Positions 25,586 to 35,957 of a stretch of DNA of 64,000 nucleotides are shown here, one piece after another; the first letter of the stretch is position 1; each line of letters begins with the position of its first letter. The DNA lies in the NCBI GenBank assembly GCA_017464285.1, contig JAFUDT010000009.1, positions 89,445 through 153,444 on the forward strand. Direction: 5' to 3'. Both the position numbers and the translations under genes were made by a program. The notes under the pieces are model-generated. The model ran no database searches. It had not been told where the DNA came from and was given only the letters and a program-made list of their open reading frames with translations. The DNA is from Bacteroidales bacterium (GTDB taxonomy: Bacteria > Bacteroidota > Bacteroidia > Bacteroidales > UBA1402).

Positions 25586-27320
25586 AGGTTCCTGTGTGGT
25601 TCTTTTGTATGAGTTTCTCTGATGGTTCCTCCGACAGGTGCAGCGCTTTTTGCCATTCCAGCCGGGCAGCGTCTTCTTGTCCGCAGAACCAGAGAATGTC
25701 TCCGTAGTGCTCGTTGATTTCTGCATTACCGTCCGTGTTGGAAATAAAGGCTCTTTCGATGTAGATGCGGGCCATATCGTATTTGCCCTGTTTGAAGAGA
25801 ATCCATGCATAGGTGTCCAGATAGGTGCTGTTGTTGGGGTCGGCCCGCAGCGACTGACGAGACATGATTTCGGCCCGTTCCAGGTCTTCTTCCTTTTGAC
25901 TTAGGTAGTAGGCGTAATTGTTGAGAGTCAATACATTAGATGGGTTTTCTTCCAGGGAACGCTTGTAATAGTCGAAGGCTTGTTGCTCCATTCCCTGCTG
26001 GTGGAAGATGTCGCCCATGTAGCCCAGTATCTGGGAAACCAGAGCCTTGTTGGCAGCATCTGTTTTCTGCAGGCAGGTCTGATAAGTGGTTATAGCCAGT
26101 TCATACTGCTGTTCTATGGCATAGGTCATGGCTTCATAATACCAGAAGGAAGCCTCCTCGGGGAAGTATTTCCGAGCCTCGTGGCAAATGGCCCGTATCT
26201 TCTGATAATCGTTGGTCTCGAAATATAGACTCAGGTAGTCCCGCCAAACTTCGAGCTGATTGGGATTCATATCCAATACATTGCGCAGTTCTTCCCGGGC
26301 CTTGCCCTTTTCCCCGTGCCGCAGTAGCCAGCGAACGTATTGCTCATGTATGGCATATTCCTCCGGATATTGCTCCAAAATACTGTCGAAGCTTTGCTGT
26401 ATCAACGTGGAGTCGTCGCTCCGGTGGTTAAGCAGATAGGCCATGGTGTACATCTTGTGTTCGAACGAGACGGCAGGCCGGCTGACGATTGACATCATTT
26501 CCTGCATCATGGCCTGAGGCTGATGGGTCTGTTCATAATAGTCGGACAGAAAGATAAGGGCTTCACCGTTGTCTGGTTCCCTGGTCTTGACTTCCGTCAA
26601 GATTTTGTAGGCGGCATCGGATTGTTTGTTTTCCATATAGGCATGGGCCAGCAGGAGCCGGAAATGGCTGTTGTCTGCCTGGCTGCGACTGAGCCGTTCC
26701 ATCTCTTTCAGCGCTTTTTTTGGCTGGTTCATGGACAGGTAGAGCCGGTATTTCTGTAAACTCAATTCTTCTTTCGGACCAGTGAAAGTTTCGAACTGCT
26801 CCAAGGCTTTCAATGCCGATTTGTAGTCTTTAAGCTGGATGTACATCTCGGAAATATGATAGTAGAGCTCGTATTTTTCCGGATGTTTTTTGGCGGTTTC
26901 CTTGAGCAGGGAGATGGCTTTGTAAATCCTTCTGTCTTCTCGACAGGCGGCAGCCAGTTGCAGTACATACCATTCGTTGTCCTTATCCAGTCCACAGGCT
27001 TTTTCGTAATATGACAGAGCCTGGGCTGTCTGCTGCATGCCCAGGTAGAAGTCGGCCAGTTCTGCGTAGGCGGCAGCCTGGGTAGAATCCAGGTTCAGAC
27101 AGAATCTGAACAGTTCGAAGGCCTCGGCATACTGCCCCAGCGCTTTGGCTTGAACAGCTTCCTGGTAATAGCGACTGTAGGCTATAGCACTGGACTGGAG
27201 CGGCAACGGCTGAACGGCCGGTACAGAGGCCGGCTGCTGTGCCGACGGTTTCCGTGCGGCAAGGGTCAAAGGGCACAGAAGCAGGAGGACAAGCGGCAGG
27301 ATATTTGGACGACGGAGCAT
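25575..27320 (-). CDS. Exported TPR-repeat protein
   Basis: 581 residues. Signal peptide about 1-22 (LPLVLLLLCPLTLAA). At least ten tetratricopeptide repeats fill residues 50-565, for example AYAELADFYLGMQQTAQALS and LTLNNYAYYLSQKEEDLE. Such scaffolds mediate protein contacts; the partner is not visible here. It lies between dut and the DUF4292 lipoprotein (21-base gap and 11-base overlap). That order is familiar from other Bacteroidota genomes, and the conserved linkage suggests cooperation with the two envelope proteins downstream. Confidence 0.85.
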   Translation of the reverse strand: MLRRPNILPLVLLLLCPLTLAARKPSAQQPASVPAVQPLPLQSSAIAYSRYYQEAVQAKALGQYAEAFELFRFCLNLDSTQAAAYAELADFYLGMQQTAQALSYYEKACGLDKDNEWYVLQLAAACREDRRIYKAISLLKETAKKHPEKYELYYHISEMYIQLKDYKSALKALEQFETFTGPKEELSLQKYRLYLSMNQPKKALKEMERLSRSQADNSHFRLLLAHAYMENKQSDAAYKILTEVKTREPDNGEALIFLSDYYEQTHQPQAMMQEMMSIVSRPAVSFEHKMYTMAYLLNHRSDDSTLIQQSFDSILEQYPEEYAIHEQYVRWLLRHGEKGKAREELRNVLDMNPNQLEVWRDYLSLYFETNDYQKIRAICHEARKYFPEEASFWYYEAMTYAIEQQYELAITTYQTCLQKTDAANKALVSQILGYMGDIFHQQGMEQQAFDYYKRSLEENPSNVLTLNNYAYYLSQKEEDLERAEIMSRQSLRADPNNSTYLDTYAWILFKQGKYDMARIYIERAFISNTDGNAEINEHYGDILWFCGQEDAARLEWQKALHLSEEPSEKLIQKNHTGTYVK

Positions 27321-27341
27321 GGGAGACTGTTTAGAGGCAAA

Positions 27342-27779
27342 TCATTTTTTCCCGGTGTGGCCGAAGCCGCCGGCTCCGCGCTCTGTCTGGCCCAGTATTT
27401 CCACTTGCTCCCAGGTGGCCTGTTCGTGGCGGGCAATTACCATTTGACAAATCCTCTCTCCGTCTTCAATGATAAAATCTTCCTCTGAGAGGTTGATAAG
27501 GATGACTCCTATTTCGCCACGATAGTCGGCATCAATCGTGCCCGGAGTGTTCAGTACAGTGATGCCTTTCTTGATGGCCAGTCCGCTGCGGGGCCTGATC
27601 TGGGCCTCAAAACCGGCCGGCAATTCTATAAACAGGCCAGTAGGAATCAGCGTGCGTTGCATCGGCTTGAGTGTGACCGGATTATCCAGATTGGCCCGGA
27701 GGTCCATGCCTGCCGACAGTGTCGTGGCATACTGGGGCAGCTGGTGTTTTGACTTGTTGACGATTTTGACGGTAACCAT
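27342..27779 (-). CDS. dut: Deoxyuridine 5'-triphosphate nucleotidohydrolase
   Basis: 145 residues, the length of a trimeric dUTPase. It splits dUTP to dUMP and PPi, keeping uracil out of DNA and feeding thymidylate synthesis. All five motifs are seen: AGMDLRA (1), RSGLAIKKG (2), [13 protein letters not shown] (3), RICQMVI (4), and the C-terminal arginine/glycine arm [11 protein letters not shown] (5). It is 10 bases downstream of the GH95 gene and 21 upstream of the TPR gene. Confidence 0.97.
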   Translation of the reverse strand: MVTVKIVNKSKHQLPQYATTLSAGMDLRANLDNPVTLKPMQRTLIPTGLFIELPAGFEAQIRPRSGLAIKKGITVLNTPGTIDADYRGEIGVILINLSEEDFIIEDGERICQMVIARHEQATWEQVEILGQTERGAGGFGHTGKK

Positions 27780-27789
27780 AGCAAAGATG

Positions 27790-30315
27790 TTAGTATTTTA
27801 TTTCAAAACGGTAGTAGCAGTCTGGCTGAGTCTCGATATCATACATCCGGACTTCTTGCAAATCATTACCCTTGAGTGGAGCCTTGGGGCTGACCATGGG
27901 ACGTGTGATTTCCTGCAGGGCAAACAGAGGGTTGGGATTGTCGCCTTGGGCAGGCCGCATTTCAGCCCGGGTCTCGACCTCCCTGTTGTTGACTTTTTTC
28001 CAAGACCTGGTCAGCTGCAGTGGATCGTAGCCTCTGAGTCGGAGATTGCCTCCGACGGTTGATTTGATTACGGCAGAGGAAATTCTGCCTTCTTTCCATT
28101 CCAGCTGGACGATTTCAAAACCGCCGCGAGCGCGGAGCCCCTTAACCTGTCCGTTGGCCCAGACCTGCGGAATGGCCGGCAGCAAATGTACGGCTCCGTC
28201 ATGGCTCTGGACCATCATTTCGGCAATGCCGGCTGTACAGCCGAAGTTCCCGTCAATCTGGAAGGGAGGATGTGCATCGAACAGGTTGGGATAAGTGCCG
28301 CCGCCCTGTCCTTTCTGTTCCTCGGGTGATACCAGTGTCAGCTGGTTCTGGATCAGTTTGTAGGCATGGTCACCATCTAGCATGCGGGCCCATAGACACA
28401 CCTTCCAGCCCATAGACCAGCCCGTCGAAGGATCTCCCCGTTGTATCAGCGAGTTGCGGGCAGCCTCAAACAGCAGCGGCGTTTCGTAAGGGGTAATCTG
28501 ACGGCCAGGATAGAGTCCCCAGAGATGAGACACATGCCGATGGTGGTCATTGGGGTTATCCCAGTCTTCGAACCATTCCTGCAGCTGGCCGTATTGACCT
28601 ACCTGCATAGGCGGCAGGCGTTTGCGCAAGTTTGTCAGGGTGTCGCAGAACAGGGGATCACGTCCCAGAATGCCGGCAGCGGTGATGGTGTTGGAAAACA
28701 GATCAAATACCAGCTGGTTGTCCATGGTGATGCCGGCAAACAGATTAGCCTGCCCTTTCAGATGACGTGGCGCATTTTCAGGCGAATTGGAGGGGCAGAC
28801 CACCATATAGCCCGTATTGGGGTCTTCGACCAGAAAATCGGTGAAAAATTCAGCTGCGCTTTTCATCAACGGATAGACTTCAGCCAGATATTCTTTATCG
28901 CCGCTGAACAGATAGCGGTCGTACAGATGCTGACACAGCCAGGCGTTGCTCGTGGGCCAGGGGCCGCAGTAGGCCCGGTCGACAGCCCCGGTCATGCGCC
29001 ACAGGTCAGTATTATGATGCAGACACCAGCCCCGGCTGCGGTACATTTCCCGGGCCGTTGCCTGTCCGGCCTGTGAAAGTTCCCTGACCATTTGTATGAG
29101 CGGCTCATGTGTCTCGCTCAGATTGCATATTTCGGCTGGCCAGTAGTTCATCTCGGTATTGATATTGACCGTGTAGCGGCATGACCAGGCCGGATTGAGG
29201 CTGGCATTCCATTTGCCTTGCAGATTGGCCGGCTGACATCCTGGCATGGAACAGCTTATGAGTAGATAGCGGCCGAATTGGAAGTACAGCTCTACCAGTT
29301 GTGGATCGAAGTTGTCGGCAAATTCCCTGATTCGGATATCGGTGGGTTTGTCGGCCTGGGCAGTGCGCCCAAGATGTAATTCCACACGTCCGAACAGTTG
29401 GCGGTAGGCGGCTGTGTGCTGTTCCAGAGCCTTTGCGTAGGCCTTGCTGCTGTTTTTCAGACTGGTCTGATTGCGTGAGACGGGGTCGGCCGAAATATCC
29501 TTATAATTGACAAAGTTGGTGGCCATGGCTATGTAGAAGATGGCCTCCGTTGCTCCTTTAACCACTAGCGAAGTGTCTGTGGTCACGGTACTGCCACCCT
29601 TGGTCTTGAGTTGCAAGTCGGCCCTGAAGCGCAATCGCGCTTCCTGTCCGTCAGAATCTCCTTTGCCGCTGCCCTTGGTCATACCCCACATTGAGAGGTG
29701 CCCTTTGTCCGGAATATCGCGTTGCACCTCCTGTGGACAGGTCAGCCGGGCCGAAAAACTAAGGCAGCCGGGTCGGGAAGCGGTCAGACGGACAATGATA
29801 AGCTGGTCGGAAAAAGACGCGAAGGCTTCGCGTCTGTAGTTAACCCCGTCGACTGTGTAGGTGGTGGTAGCTATGGCGCGGTCCAGATCCAGGCTCCGTT
29901 GGAAGTGCTCATAGCGTTCGTGACCGTCAAAGTGCAGTCTGAGACTCCCGACAGTCTGGTAGGGCTTGCCAAAACCATTTTTCGAAAGAATTTTTTCCCC
30001 GGCCATTATCTGGGCCTCGGCGTATTGCCCGGAGAAAATCAATCGGCGGATTTCGTCCAGAGCCTCTTTGCCTTCCGGATTATAGTTCTCGTAAGGAGCT
30101 CCGGCCGAGACGGTTTCTTCGTTGAGCTGGATTTCTTCATCGGCGGGTTGCCCGTAAACCATGCCCGCAATGCGACCGTTGCCAATGGGAAGCGCCTCTT
30201 CCCAGAATACGGCCGGTTTGTCGTAGCGTAGTCGGAGCCCCTGTGCCAGAGCTGAAAAAGACAGTAACAGAACAAACATGCTGCCTATCGTCAGTTTTCT
30301 AATGATTCCGTTCAT
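27790..30315 (-). CDS. Secreted GH95 alpha-L-fucosidase family enzyme
   Basis: 841 residues with a signal peptide (about 1-24, ends ALAQ). An N-terminal beta-sandwich starts [18 protein letters not shown]; the (alpha/alpha)6 barrel carries the known catalytic set of GH95: NINTEMNYW (Asn384, Asn386), SPEN (Glu513) and QIDGNFG (Asp688), equivalent to N421/N423/E566/D766 of Bifidobacterium AfcA. It should release alpha-1,2-linked fucose (or a close substrate such as L-galactose) from host glycans or plant xyloglucan. It is not part of a polysaccharide utilisation locus; instead it heads the dut-TPR-DUF4292-EnvC cluster. Promoters for it and the FKBP gene overlap. Confidence 0.9.
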   Translation of the reverse strand: MNGIIRKLTIGSMFVLLLSFSALAQGLRLRYDKPAVFWEEALPIGNGRIAGMVYGQPADEEIQLNEETVSAGAPYENYNPEGKEALDEIRRLIFSGQYAEAQIMAGEKILSKNGFGKPYQTVGSLRLHFDGHERYEHFQRSLDLDRAIATTTYTVDGVNYRREAFASFSDQLIIVRLTASRPGCLSFSARLTCPQEVQRDIPDKGHLSMWGMTKGSGKGDSDGQEARLRFRADLQLKTKGGSTVTTDTSLVVKGATEAIFYIAMATNFVNYKDISADPVSRNQTSLKNSSKAYAKALEQHTAAYRQLFGRVELHLGRTAQADKPTDIRIREFADNFDPQLVELYFQFGRYLLISCSMPGCQPANLQGKWNASLNPAWSCRYTVNINTEMNYWPAEICNLSETHEPLIQMVRELSQAGQATAREMYRSRGWCLHHNTDLWRMTGAVDRAYCGPWPTSNAWLCQHLYDRYLFSGDKEYLAEVYPLMKSAAEFFTDFLVEDPNTGYMVVCPSNSPENAPRHLKGQANLFAGITMDNQLVFDLFSNTITAAGILGRDPLFCDTLTNLRKRLPPMQVGQYGQLQEWFEDWDNPNDHHRHVSHLWGLYPGRQITPYETPLLFEAARNSLIQRGDPSTGWSMGWKVCLWARMLDGDHAYKLIQNQLTLVSPEEQKGQGGGTYPNLFDAHPPFQIDGNFGCTAGIAEMMVQSHDGAVHLLPAIPQVWANGQVKGLRARGGFEIVQLEWKEGRISSAVIKSTVGGNLRLRGYDPLQLTRSWKKVNNREVETRAEMRPAQGDNPNPLFALQEITRPMVSPKAPLKGNDLQEVRMYDIETQPDCYYRFEIKY

Positions 30316-30350
30316 TTTCTATGTATGTGATTGTTCTCAATGGACGCTGA

Positions 30351-30383
30351 TTGTGCAAAAATACAAATAAAACACTACCTTTG
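30351..30383 (+). promoter_or_regulatory. Promoter of the FKBP lipoprotein gene
   Basis: TTG at 30351-30353 and TACCTTTG at 30376-30383 (22-base spacing, slightly long). The -7 element rules out a start at 30331. Confidence 0.55.
30356..30363 (-). promoter_or_regulatory. -7 element of the GH95-dut-TPR-DUF4292-EnvC transcript
   Basis: Minus strand TATTTTTG, 40 bases before the GH95 ATG; overlaps the divergent FKBP promoter. Confidence 0.5.
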
Positions 30384-30399
30384 CTTCAAAAATTCAAAG

Positions 30400-30927
30400 A
30401 TGAATAGAAAAACAGTCATCCTGCTCCTTTCCAGCCTTGCTGTCCTGCTGTTATCTTCCTGTCTGGAAGACCGTGAATCGCGTCGCTGGCGGGAGGGTAA
30501 TGAAGACTTCATGGCCAGCCTGAAGGATTCTGCCAATGTTTTCCCATTGGAAATTAATGACGAACTGCTGGCCGGTGAACAGGGTGCCAGCTATCAGCCT
30601 GCCCCTGCAACGGGTATCTATTATCGGGAAATCAGTCGTGGCAAAGGACCCCTTCCGCTGGTCGGTCAGTCTGTTCTGGTAGCCTATACCGGCTGGCTCT
30701 ACGACGGGACCCAGTTCGACGACGGTGACATTTCCTTTACGCTGGGCAGCAGCACCATCGAAGGATTCACCCATATTGTCCAGCGCATGCCGGTGGGCTC
30801 TGTCTGGAAAGTGTTCATCCCTTATTACCTGGGCTACGGAACAGTCGATTACATTTATTCAACCCCGACAATTCCGGCCTATTCGACTTTGGTTTTCAAA
30901 ATGGAGCTTAAGTCGGCCACCGACTAA
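30400..30927 (+). CDS. FKBP-type peptidyl-prolyl isomerase lipoprotein
   Basis: 175 residues from ATG 30400. Lipoprotein signal with LLLSSC (Cys21). The C-terminal FKBP domain (about 85-173) shows VLVAYTGWLYDGTQFDD, IEGFTHIVQRMPVGSVWKVF and PAYSTLVFKMEL. A typical FKBP ends its loop with 'IPPNSTLVFEVEL'; here IPAYSTLVF. Active-site aromatics appear partly kept. It likely helps fold exported proteins at the periplasmic face of a membrane. Monocistronic, with its own promoter and a strong terminator. Confidence 0.88.
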   Translation: MNRKTVILLLSSLAVLLLSSCLEDRESRRWREGNEDFMASLKDSANVFPLEINDELLAGEQGASYQPAPATGIYYREISRGKGPLPLVGQSVLVAYTGWLYDGTQFDDGDISFTLGSSTIEGFTHIVQRMPVGSVWKVFIPYYLGYGTVDYIYSTPTIPAYSTLVFKMELKSATD

Positions 30928-30951
30928 CCGACGGATTACCACTTAAAATAA

Positions 30952-30994
30952 GACAAAGACGCCCGGCTATCGTATATGGCCGGGCGTCTTTGTC
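30952..30994. terminator. Bidirectional hairpin terminator between FKBP and asd
   Basis: A perfect 16-bp stem GACAAAGACGCCCGGC (30952-30967) / GCCGGGCGTCTTTGTC (30979-30994). Confidence 0.85.
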
Positions 30995-31011
30995 CATCGG
31001 TATCGGTCTTG

Positions 31012-32013
31012 TCAGGCCTGTCTGACGAGATATTCGGCTATCTGAACGGCATTCAGGGCGGCTCCTTTCTTGATCTGGTCGCCCACCAGCCAGAATGCCA
31101 ATCCGTTGGGATTGCTCAAATCTTTTCGAATGCGTCCCACGTAGACAGGATCTTTACCCGAGAGGAACAGCGGCATGGGATAGCTTTTTTCGGCCGGGTT
31201 GTCCTGCAGGACCAGACCATCGCCTTCTTGAAAGGCCTTTCGTGCCTGCTCTACGGAAACGGGCTGCTCGGTCTCTATCCAGATGCTTTCGCTGTGTGCC
31301 CGCAGTACGGGTACACGTACGCAAGTGGCACTGACTTGGATATCGGAATGCATGATCTTCCGGGTTTCGTTGTACATCTTCATCTCTTCCTTGGTGTAAC
31401 CGTTTTCGGTGAAGACATCCACTTGTGGTATCAGGTTGTAAGCCAGCTGGTAGAAGAACTTCTCAACGACAGGCTGTTCGCCGCGTACAATCTGGGCGTA
31501 CTGTTCGGTAAGTTCCTTCATGGCGGTGGCGCCTGCTCCGCTGGCGGCCTGGTAGGTGGACACATGAACCCGTCGGATATGGCTGATCTTTTCAATGGCA
31601 TTCAGAGCGACGACCATCTGAATAGTGGTACAGTTGGGATTGGCGATGATCCCTCTGGGTCTGGTGAGGGCATCCCCGGGATTCACTTCAGGCACCACCA
31701 GAGGAACGTCATTGTCCATGCGGAAAGCACTGGAATTGTCGATCATGACAGTACCGAATTTGGTAATGGTTTCTGCGTACTCCCTGGAAGTGCCGGCGCC
31801 TGCAGAGACAAAGGCAATGTCGATTCCTTTGAAGTCATCGTTGTGCCTCAATTCCTTGACAGTGTATTCTTTGCCACAGAAGGAATAGACACGGCCGGCG
31901 CTGCGCGACGAACCGAACAATATCATGTCATCAATGGGGAAGTGTCTTTCTGATAAGACCTTCAGGAATTCCTGACCTACGGCGCCGCTGACGCCGACAA
32001 TGGCGATTTTCAT
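31012..32013 (-). CDS. asd: Aspartate-semialdehyde dehydrogenase
   Basis: 333 residues, full length. It reduces aspartyl phosphate to the semialdehyde, the branch point to lysine/diaminopimelate, threonine and methionine. Seen: the NADP loop [15 protein letters not shown] (6-20), the nucleophile in NPNCTTIQ (Cys128), [11 protein letters not shown], and the substrate-binding [10 protein letters not shown]. Cytosolic. It is monocistronic here and diverges from the lamin-tail lipoprotein gene. Confidence 0.97.
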   Translation of the reverse strand: MKIAIVGVSGAVGQEFLKVLSERHFPIDDMILFGSSRSAGRVYSFCGKEYTVKELRHNDDFKGIDIAFVSAGAGTSREYAETITKFGTVMIDNSSAFRMDNDVPLVVPEVNPGDALTRPRGIIANPNCTTIQMVVALNAIEKISHIRRVHVSTYQAASGAGATAMKELTEQYAQIVRGEQPVVEKFFYQLAYNLIPQVDVFTENGYTKEEMKMYNETRKIMHSDIQVSATCVRVPVLRAHSESIWIETEQPVSVEQARKAFQEGDGLVLQDNPAEKSYPMPLFLSGKDPVYVGRIRKDLSNPNGLAFWLVGDQIKKGAALNAVQIAEYLVRQA

Positions 32014-32071
32014 GTTAAGATAATATTAATATTTTGTTTTCTATATAACAATTCTCCAAGCTATATTTGCC

Positions 32072-32095
32072 GCTTGGAAAGATGCCGCAAAAATA
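32072..32095. promoter_or_regulatory. Overlapping divergent -7 elements (lamin-tail gene plus, asd minus)
   Basis: Plus strand TATATTTG at 32072-32079 lies 34 bases before ATG 32113. Minus strand TATTTTTG at 32088-32095 lies 75 bases before the asd ATG. Neither has a clean TTTG partner. Confidence 0.45.
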
Positions 32096-32112
32096 GAAAA
32101 AAAAGGGATATC

Positions 32113-33099
32113 ATGAGAAAAATAATGGAAGTGTTCTGCATAGTTGGTTGTTTATGCATTTCGTGCCAGCCTTGGAAAAAGGAGGAAATTGGTGGGGATC
32201 AATCATATACGCTTAATTCTGAAGACCTGTCGTGGAATGATGAAAATGCATATCCGACACTCCTGAGCATCAATGAACTCCTTTTCGACCCCCTGAAAGA
32301 CGGTGTCGACTATGTGGAAATCGTCAATGTATCTGACCATGCAGTCGATCTTTCCGGGATATATCTCTGCAACCGCAGTGCGGCAGGAGTCCTGTCCGCG
32401 GGTAAAGTACTGAGTCAGGAGTCCTGCCTGCTGAGCCCCGGAGGCTACTGTCTGCTGTCTTCCGATACGGCCAGGGTGGCTGCCGACTACGGTTTCCCCG
32501 CTGACAGTCTCCGTTTGCAGATCAAATCTTTCCCCTCTTTCCCGAACGAGTCCGGCTGTGTTGTCCTGACTGACCGGCAGGGGGTACGGATTGATGAATT
32601 TCCATATACAAAGTATCTGCATCATCCTTTGGTGTCGGTCCGGGAAGGAATCGCTCTGGAAAAAATGCATCCCGGGCTCCCTTCGGCCAAAGCTACCTGC
32701 TGGACGTCTGCTGCAGCGGATGCCGGTTTCGGCACCCCTGGTCGTCAAAACTCGCAGTATGCTCCGTGGCTGTTTTCGTCAGAATACCCCGAGAACAGGT
32801 TTTTTGCCAGCTCTGAAATCATTTATCCGAAACGTCTCAATACTGACAGTCAATGGTTACTTTATTACTATTTCCGAGATGGCTGCGTGGCCAATGTGGT
32901 GATATTATATGAATCTTCAAGACCCTGTTTCACCTTGGCGGACAACCTGCTGCTGGGCAGCCGGGGAGTGCTCAAGTGGTCGGGGCTGGACAATGAGGGT
33001 CAGCCTGTCCCGTTCGGCCGTTATTTGGTGCAGGCCCAATGCCACACAGTAGAAGGGGAGGTTTTCCGGCAGTATTTTGTCGTGGCTGTACTACCCTGA
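32113..33099 (+). CDS. Lipoprotein with lamin-tail-like (LTD) domain
   Basis: 328 residues from ATG 32113 (an upstream in-frame ATG falls in the promoter). Lipoprotein-type signal ending CISC (Cys18). Residues 60-200 show an LTD beta-sandwich: LLSINELLFDPLKDGVDYVEIVN, VDLSGIYLCNR, CLLSPGGYCLLSSD, ALEKMHPG. The last 60 residues look like a FlgD-type Ig module (LKWSGLDNEGQPVPFGRYLVQ). LTD proteins of Bacteroidota are extracellular or surface-exposed and usually larger; this is a short form. Function unknown; a structural or nucleic-acid-adhesive role is guesswork. Confidence 0.75.
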   Translation: MRKIMEVFCIVGCLCISCQPWKKEEIGGDQSYTLNSEDLSWNDENAYPTLLSINELLFDPLKDGVDYVEIVNVSDHAVDLSGIYLCNRSAAGVLSAGKVLSQESCLLSPGGYCLLSSDTARVAADYGFPADSLRLQIKSFPSFPNESGCVVLTDRQGVRIDEFPYTKYLHHPLVSVREGIALEKMHPGLPSAKATCWTSAAADAGFGTPGRQNSQYAPWLFSSEYPENRFFASSEIIYPKRLNTDSQWLLYYYFRDGCVANVVILYESSRPCFTLADNLLLGSRGVLKWSGLDNEGQPVPFGRYLVQAQCHTVEGEVFRQYFVVAVLP

Positions 33100-33102
33100 A
33101 AA

Positions 33103-33134
33103 TTTGCCGTTTTAGTGCCTTTGCATTACTTTTG
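33103..33134 (+). promoter_or_regulatory. Promoter of the antiporter-lolD unit
   Basis: TTTG (33103-33106) and TACTTTTG (33127-33134), spacing 20 bases, 18 bases before ATG 33153. Confidence 0.75.
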
Positions 33135-33152
33135 TCTTCACAAATCAGGGGC

Positions 33153-35240
33153 ATGGATTCATTACTCGGCATAACCTTTCCTATCGACAATCCGATAGCC
33201 GTTTTTCTGACGGTTCTGCTGATTATCCTGCTGGCGCCGATGCTGATGCGACGCCTGCATATTCCTCACATTGTCGGCATGATACTGGCCGGTCTGTTGT
33301 TGGGTCCCTATGCGCTGAATGTTTTGCCCTTCGACCGCAGCATCGATGTATTTGGCAAGGTCGGCCTCTACTATATCATGTTTCTGGCTGGTTTGGAAAT
33401 AGATATAAGGGACTTACGTAAGAACCTGGGGCGCAGCCTGGTATTCGGCCTTGTCACCTTTTCTCTGCCGGCACTGCTCGGCTTGGCTTCTTCTCTGTGG
33501 CTGCTGCACTTCAGTCTGATGTCGGCCGTACTGCTGATGAGTGTGTTTGCTTCGCATACCCTGGTTTCCTTTCCTATTATCAGCCGTTACGGCCTGTCCA
33601 ACCGCTCGGCTGTGAATATCGCTGTGGGCGGTACGGTCGTGGCCGTTACGCTGGCTATGTTTTTGCTGGCCGGGGTGGACTGTCATTTCCAGGACAACGA
33701 ATCGAAAGACCGTTGGCTGGGGATGGTCCTTGAACTTGCGGCAGCTCTGGGCATCATTTTTTATGTGCTTCCTCGGTTGTGCCGATGGTTTCTGAACCAT
33801 TACACCGACGGAGTGCTGCGTTTTGTCATGGTGCTGGCCATGGCCTTTTTGGGGGCCCTGCTTACGGAAATTGCCGGCTTCCAGGGAATTCTGGGAGCTT
33901 TCTTCGTCGGTCTGGCTCTCAATGCCCAGATTCCGAAACTATCCAGTCTGATGAACCGGATCAGTTTCGTGGGCAATGCCTTGTTTTTCCCCTATTTCCT
34001 CATCAGCGTAGGCATGATGATCAATCTGCGCTCTTTTGTTCAAAGCTGGGACGGCATTTTTGTGGCCGTGGTGATGACAACCGTGGTATTGGCCGGTAAA
34101 TGGATGGCAGCCAAGTTTTCGCAATGGCTGTTCAAAATGCGCGACAGTGAGGGGACATTGCTCTTCGGCCTGACCGCCGGTCGGGCGGCTGTCACGCTGG
34201 CAGTAGTGGCCGTCGGTTATCATATTATTGTCGGCTATCAGGATGACGGCACCCCCGTGCGCCTGCTTGGAGAATCCGTCCTGAACGGCAGTGTCGTCAT
34301 GATTTTGGTCTGCTGTCTGGTAAGCCCGGTGGTGACCGAGAGAGCGGCACGCCGGATGATGCTCGAAAAGGATGAGAAAGAGGTGGCCCGCCAGGATGCT
34401 GCGCATATCCTTATCCCTGTCTCAAATCCGAAGATGATTGAAAACTTGGTACAGATAGCCGCCTTCAGCCGCAATCCACAGGATGAGCTCTATGCTCTCA
34501 GTGTGGTGGAGGACGATACGGGAGCCGATCGCAAACAATGCAGCAACCTGCTCAACATGAGCGCACAGTACGCAGCTTCGATGGAAACGGACTTCCATCA
34601 GATTATGCGTTTCGATTCAGATGTGACGGCCGGTATCAAACAGGCGGTTCGTGAATATGCCATTTCGGATGTCATATTGTACATGAGTCATTTTGCCACT
34701 ACTGCCGATACTCCTTTCAGCAGCCGCTTGAACCGACTCATCGGGCAGGTACACACCAATTTGTATATTTTCCGTTATAAGTCGCGTCCCGCTTCCTGGC
34801 GTTCGGTGGTCTTGTTTCTGCCAGAGAGATCCGAATATGAGCACGGTTTCGGTTCGCTTATCAGGCGTTGCTCACTGCTGTGCCGCAATCTGGGCTGTCC
34901 GCTTGTCCTCTATGGGCATCCTGCCACCATTCAACATGTCAGGCAGCTGAAGACCGGGCAATTCCCCGATTTGTCCGTTGAGTATAATGATTGGCACAAT
35001 TGGCAGAATATACCCATGCTGGTGGACAATCTCTCGGCCGACAGCCTGCTGATGTTTGTCCTGTCCCGTCAGGACGGTGTCTCCTATGATGCCTCACTGG
35101 AGAATATACCGTCGATGATAGCCTCCATCTTCCAGGACCGCACGGTGGCATTCGTATTCCCCGAACAAAGGCTATATACTCAGAATATGACCTCTTACTC
35201 CGGCCCTATTGAATTGAAATCAACAAAAAGAGATAAATGA
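33153..35240 (+). CDS. CPA2-family monovalent cation:proton antiporter
   Basis: 695 residues from ATG 33153 (after the promoter). About twelve transmembrane helices occupy residues 12-420, starting [20 protein letters not shown] and including [18 protein letters not shown] KefB/NapA motifs ([12 protein letters not shown]) and the [20 protein letters not shown] helix. The last ~260 residues are a cytosolic pair of universal-stress-protein-like domains. Members exchange Na+ or K+ for protons across the inner membrane. There is no TrkA-N domain. The stop overlaps the start of the LolD ATPase gene (ATGA), so the two are co-translated though functionally unrelated as far as can be seen. Confidence 0.88.
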   Translation: MDSLLGITFPIDNPIAVFLTVLLIILLAPMLMRRLHIPHIVGMILAGLLLGPYALNVLPFDRSIDVFGKVGLYYIMFLAGLEIDIRDLRKNLGRSLVFGLVTFSLPALLGLASSLWLLHFSLMSAVLLMSVFASHTLVSFPIISRYGLSNRSAVNIAVGGTVVAVTLAMFLLAGVDCHFQDNESKDRWLGMVLELAAALGIIFYVLPRLCRWFLNHYTDGVLRFVMVLAMAFLGALLTEIAGFQGILGAFFVGLALNAQIPKLSSLMNRISFVGNALFFPYFLISVGMMINLRSFVQSWDGIFVAVVMTTVVLAGKWMAAKFSQWLFKMRDSEGTLLFGLTAGRAAVTLAVVAVGYHIIVGYQDDGTPVRLLGESVLNGSVVMILVCCLVSPVVTERAARRMMLEKDEKEVARQDAAHILIPVSNPKMIENLVQIAAFSRNPQDELYALSVVEDDTGADRKQCSNLLNMSAQYAASMETDFHQIMRFDSDVTAGIKQAVREYAISDVILYMSHFATTADTPFSSRLNRLIGQVHTNLYIFRYKSRPASWRSVVLFLPERSEYEHGFGSLIRRCSLLCRNLGCPLVLYGHPATIQHVRQLKTGQFPDLSVEYNDWHNWQNIPMLVDNLSADSLLMFVLSRQDGVSYDASLENIPSMIASIFQDRTVAFVFPEQRLYTQNMTSYSGPIELKSTKRDK

Positions 35241-35899
35241 TGATCGAAGCAAGGGACATCCACAAGAGTTTTGGTGATTTACACGTGTTACGTGGAATCA
35301 GTGTCAGTGTCGATAAGGGAGAAATCGTCTCGGTTGTCGGGCCGAGCGGTGCAGGCAAGACGACTTTGCTGCAGATACTGGGCACCCTGGACCGGGCCGA
35401 CAGCGGCCAGGTAATCATCGACGGGCAGGATGTGTCACGATTGGGAGAGAAGGCCCGGTCCGTTTTTCGCAATCTCCATATCGGCTTCGTCTTTCAGTTC
35501 CATCAACTGCTGCCTGAGTTTACGGCACTGGAGAATGTCTGCTTGCCGGCAATGATTGCCGGGTGTAGCAGAAAAGAGGCTGAGTTGCGTGCCCGCGAGA
35601 TGCTCGACTACATGCATCTTGGTGACCGTTGTCATCACAAGCCCGGTGAATTGTCCGGCGGAGAGCGCCAGCGGGTGGCTGTAGCACGTTCCCTGGTCAA
35701 CCGTCCCAAGGTGGTCTTTGCCGATGAGCCGTCCGGTAGCCTTGACTCGGCCAATAAAGCTTCTTTGCACCAGCTTTTTTTTGATTTACGCGAGCAACTG
35801 GGTCAGACCTTTGTCATTGTCACCCATGACCGCGAATTGGCACTCCTTACCGATCGTACCATCGAAATGAAGGACGGCGTGATAGTCCGGCCGGAGTAA
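35237..35899 (+). CDS. lolD: LolD-like ABC transporter ATP-binding protein
   Basis: 220 residues. Walker A GPSGAGKT (35-42), Q-loop [18 protein letters not shown] (starting 84), signature LSGGERQRV (139-147), Walker B VVFADEP (159-165), H-loop VTHDRE. The [14 protein letters not shown] and DEPSGSLD sequences are those of the LolD/MacB group, which powers release of lipoproteins from the inner membrane to LolA. A LolE-like permease is coded about 6.5 kb away on the other strand. Followed by a hairpin terminator. Confidence 0.85.
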   Translation: MMIEARDIHKSFGDLHVLRGISVSVDKGEIVSVVGPSGAGKTTLLQILGTLDRADSGQVIIDGQDVSRLGEKARSVFRNLHIGFVFQFHQLLPEFTALENVCLPAMIAGCSRKEAELRAREMLDYMHLGDRCHHKPGELSGGERQRVAVARSLVNRPKVVFADEPSGSLDSANKASLHQLFFDLREQLGQTFVIVTHDRELALLTDRTIEMKDGVIVRPE

Positions 35900-35903
35900 C
35901 GAA

Positions 35904-35937
35904 AACAGGGCAGCTCAAGACAAAGAGCCGCCCTGTT
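35904..35937. terminator. Hairpin between convergent lolD and codB
   Basis: AACAGGGC-A-GCTC paired with GAGC-C-GCCCTGTT across an 8-base loop; probably bidirectional, weak T-tract. Confidence 0.7.
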
Positions 35938-35957
35938 GCTATGGGTGTGTACAGCAA

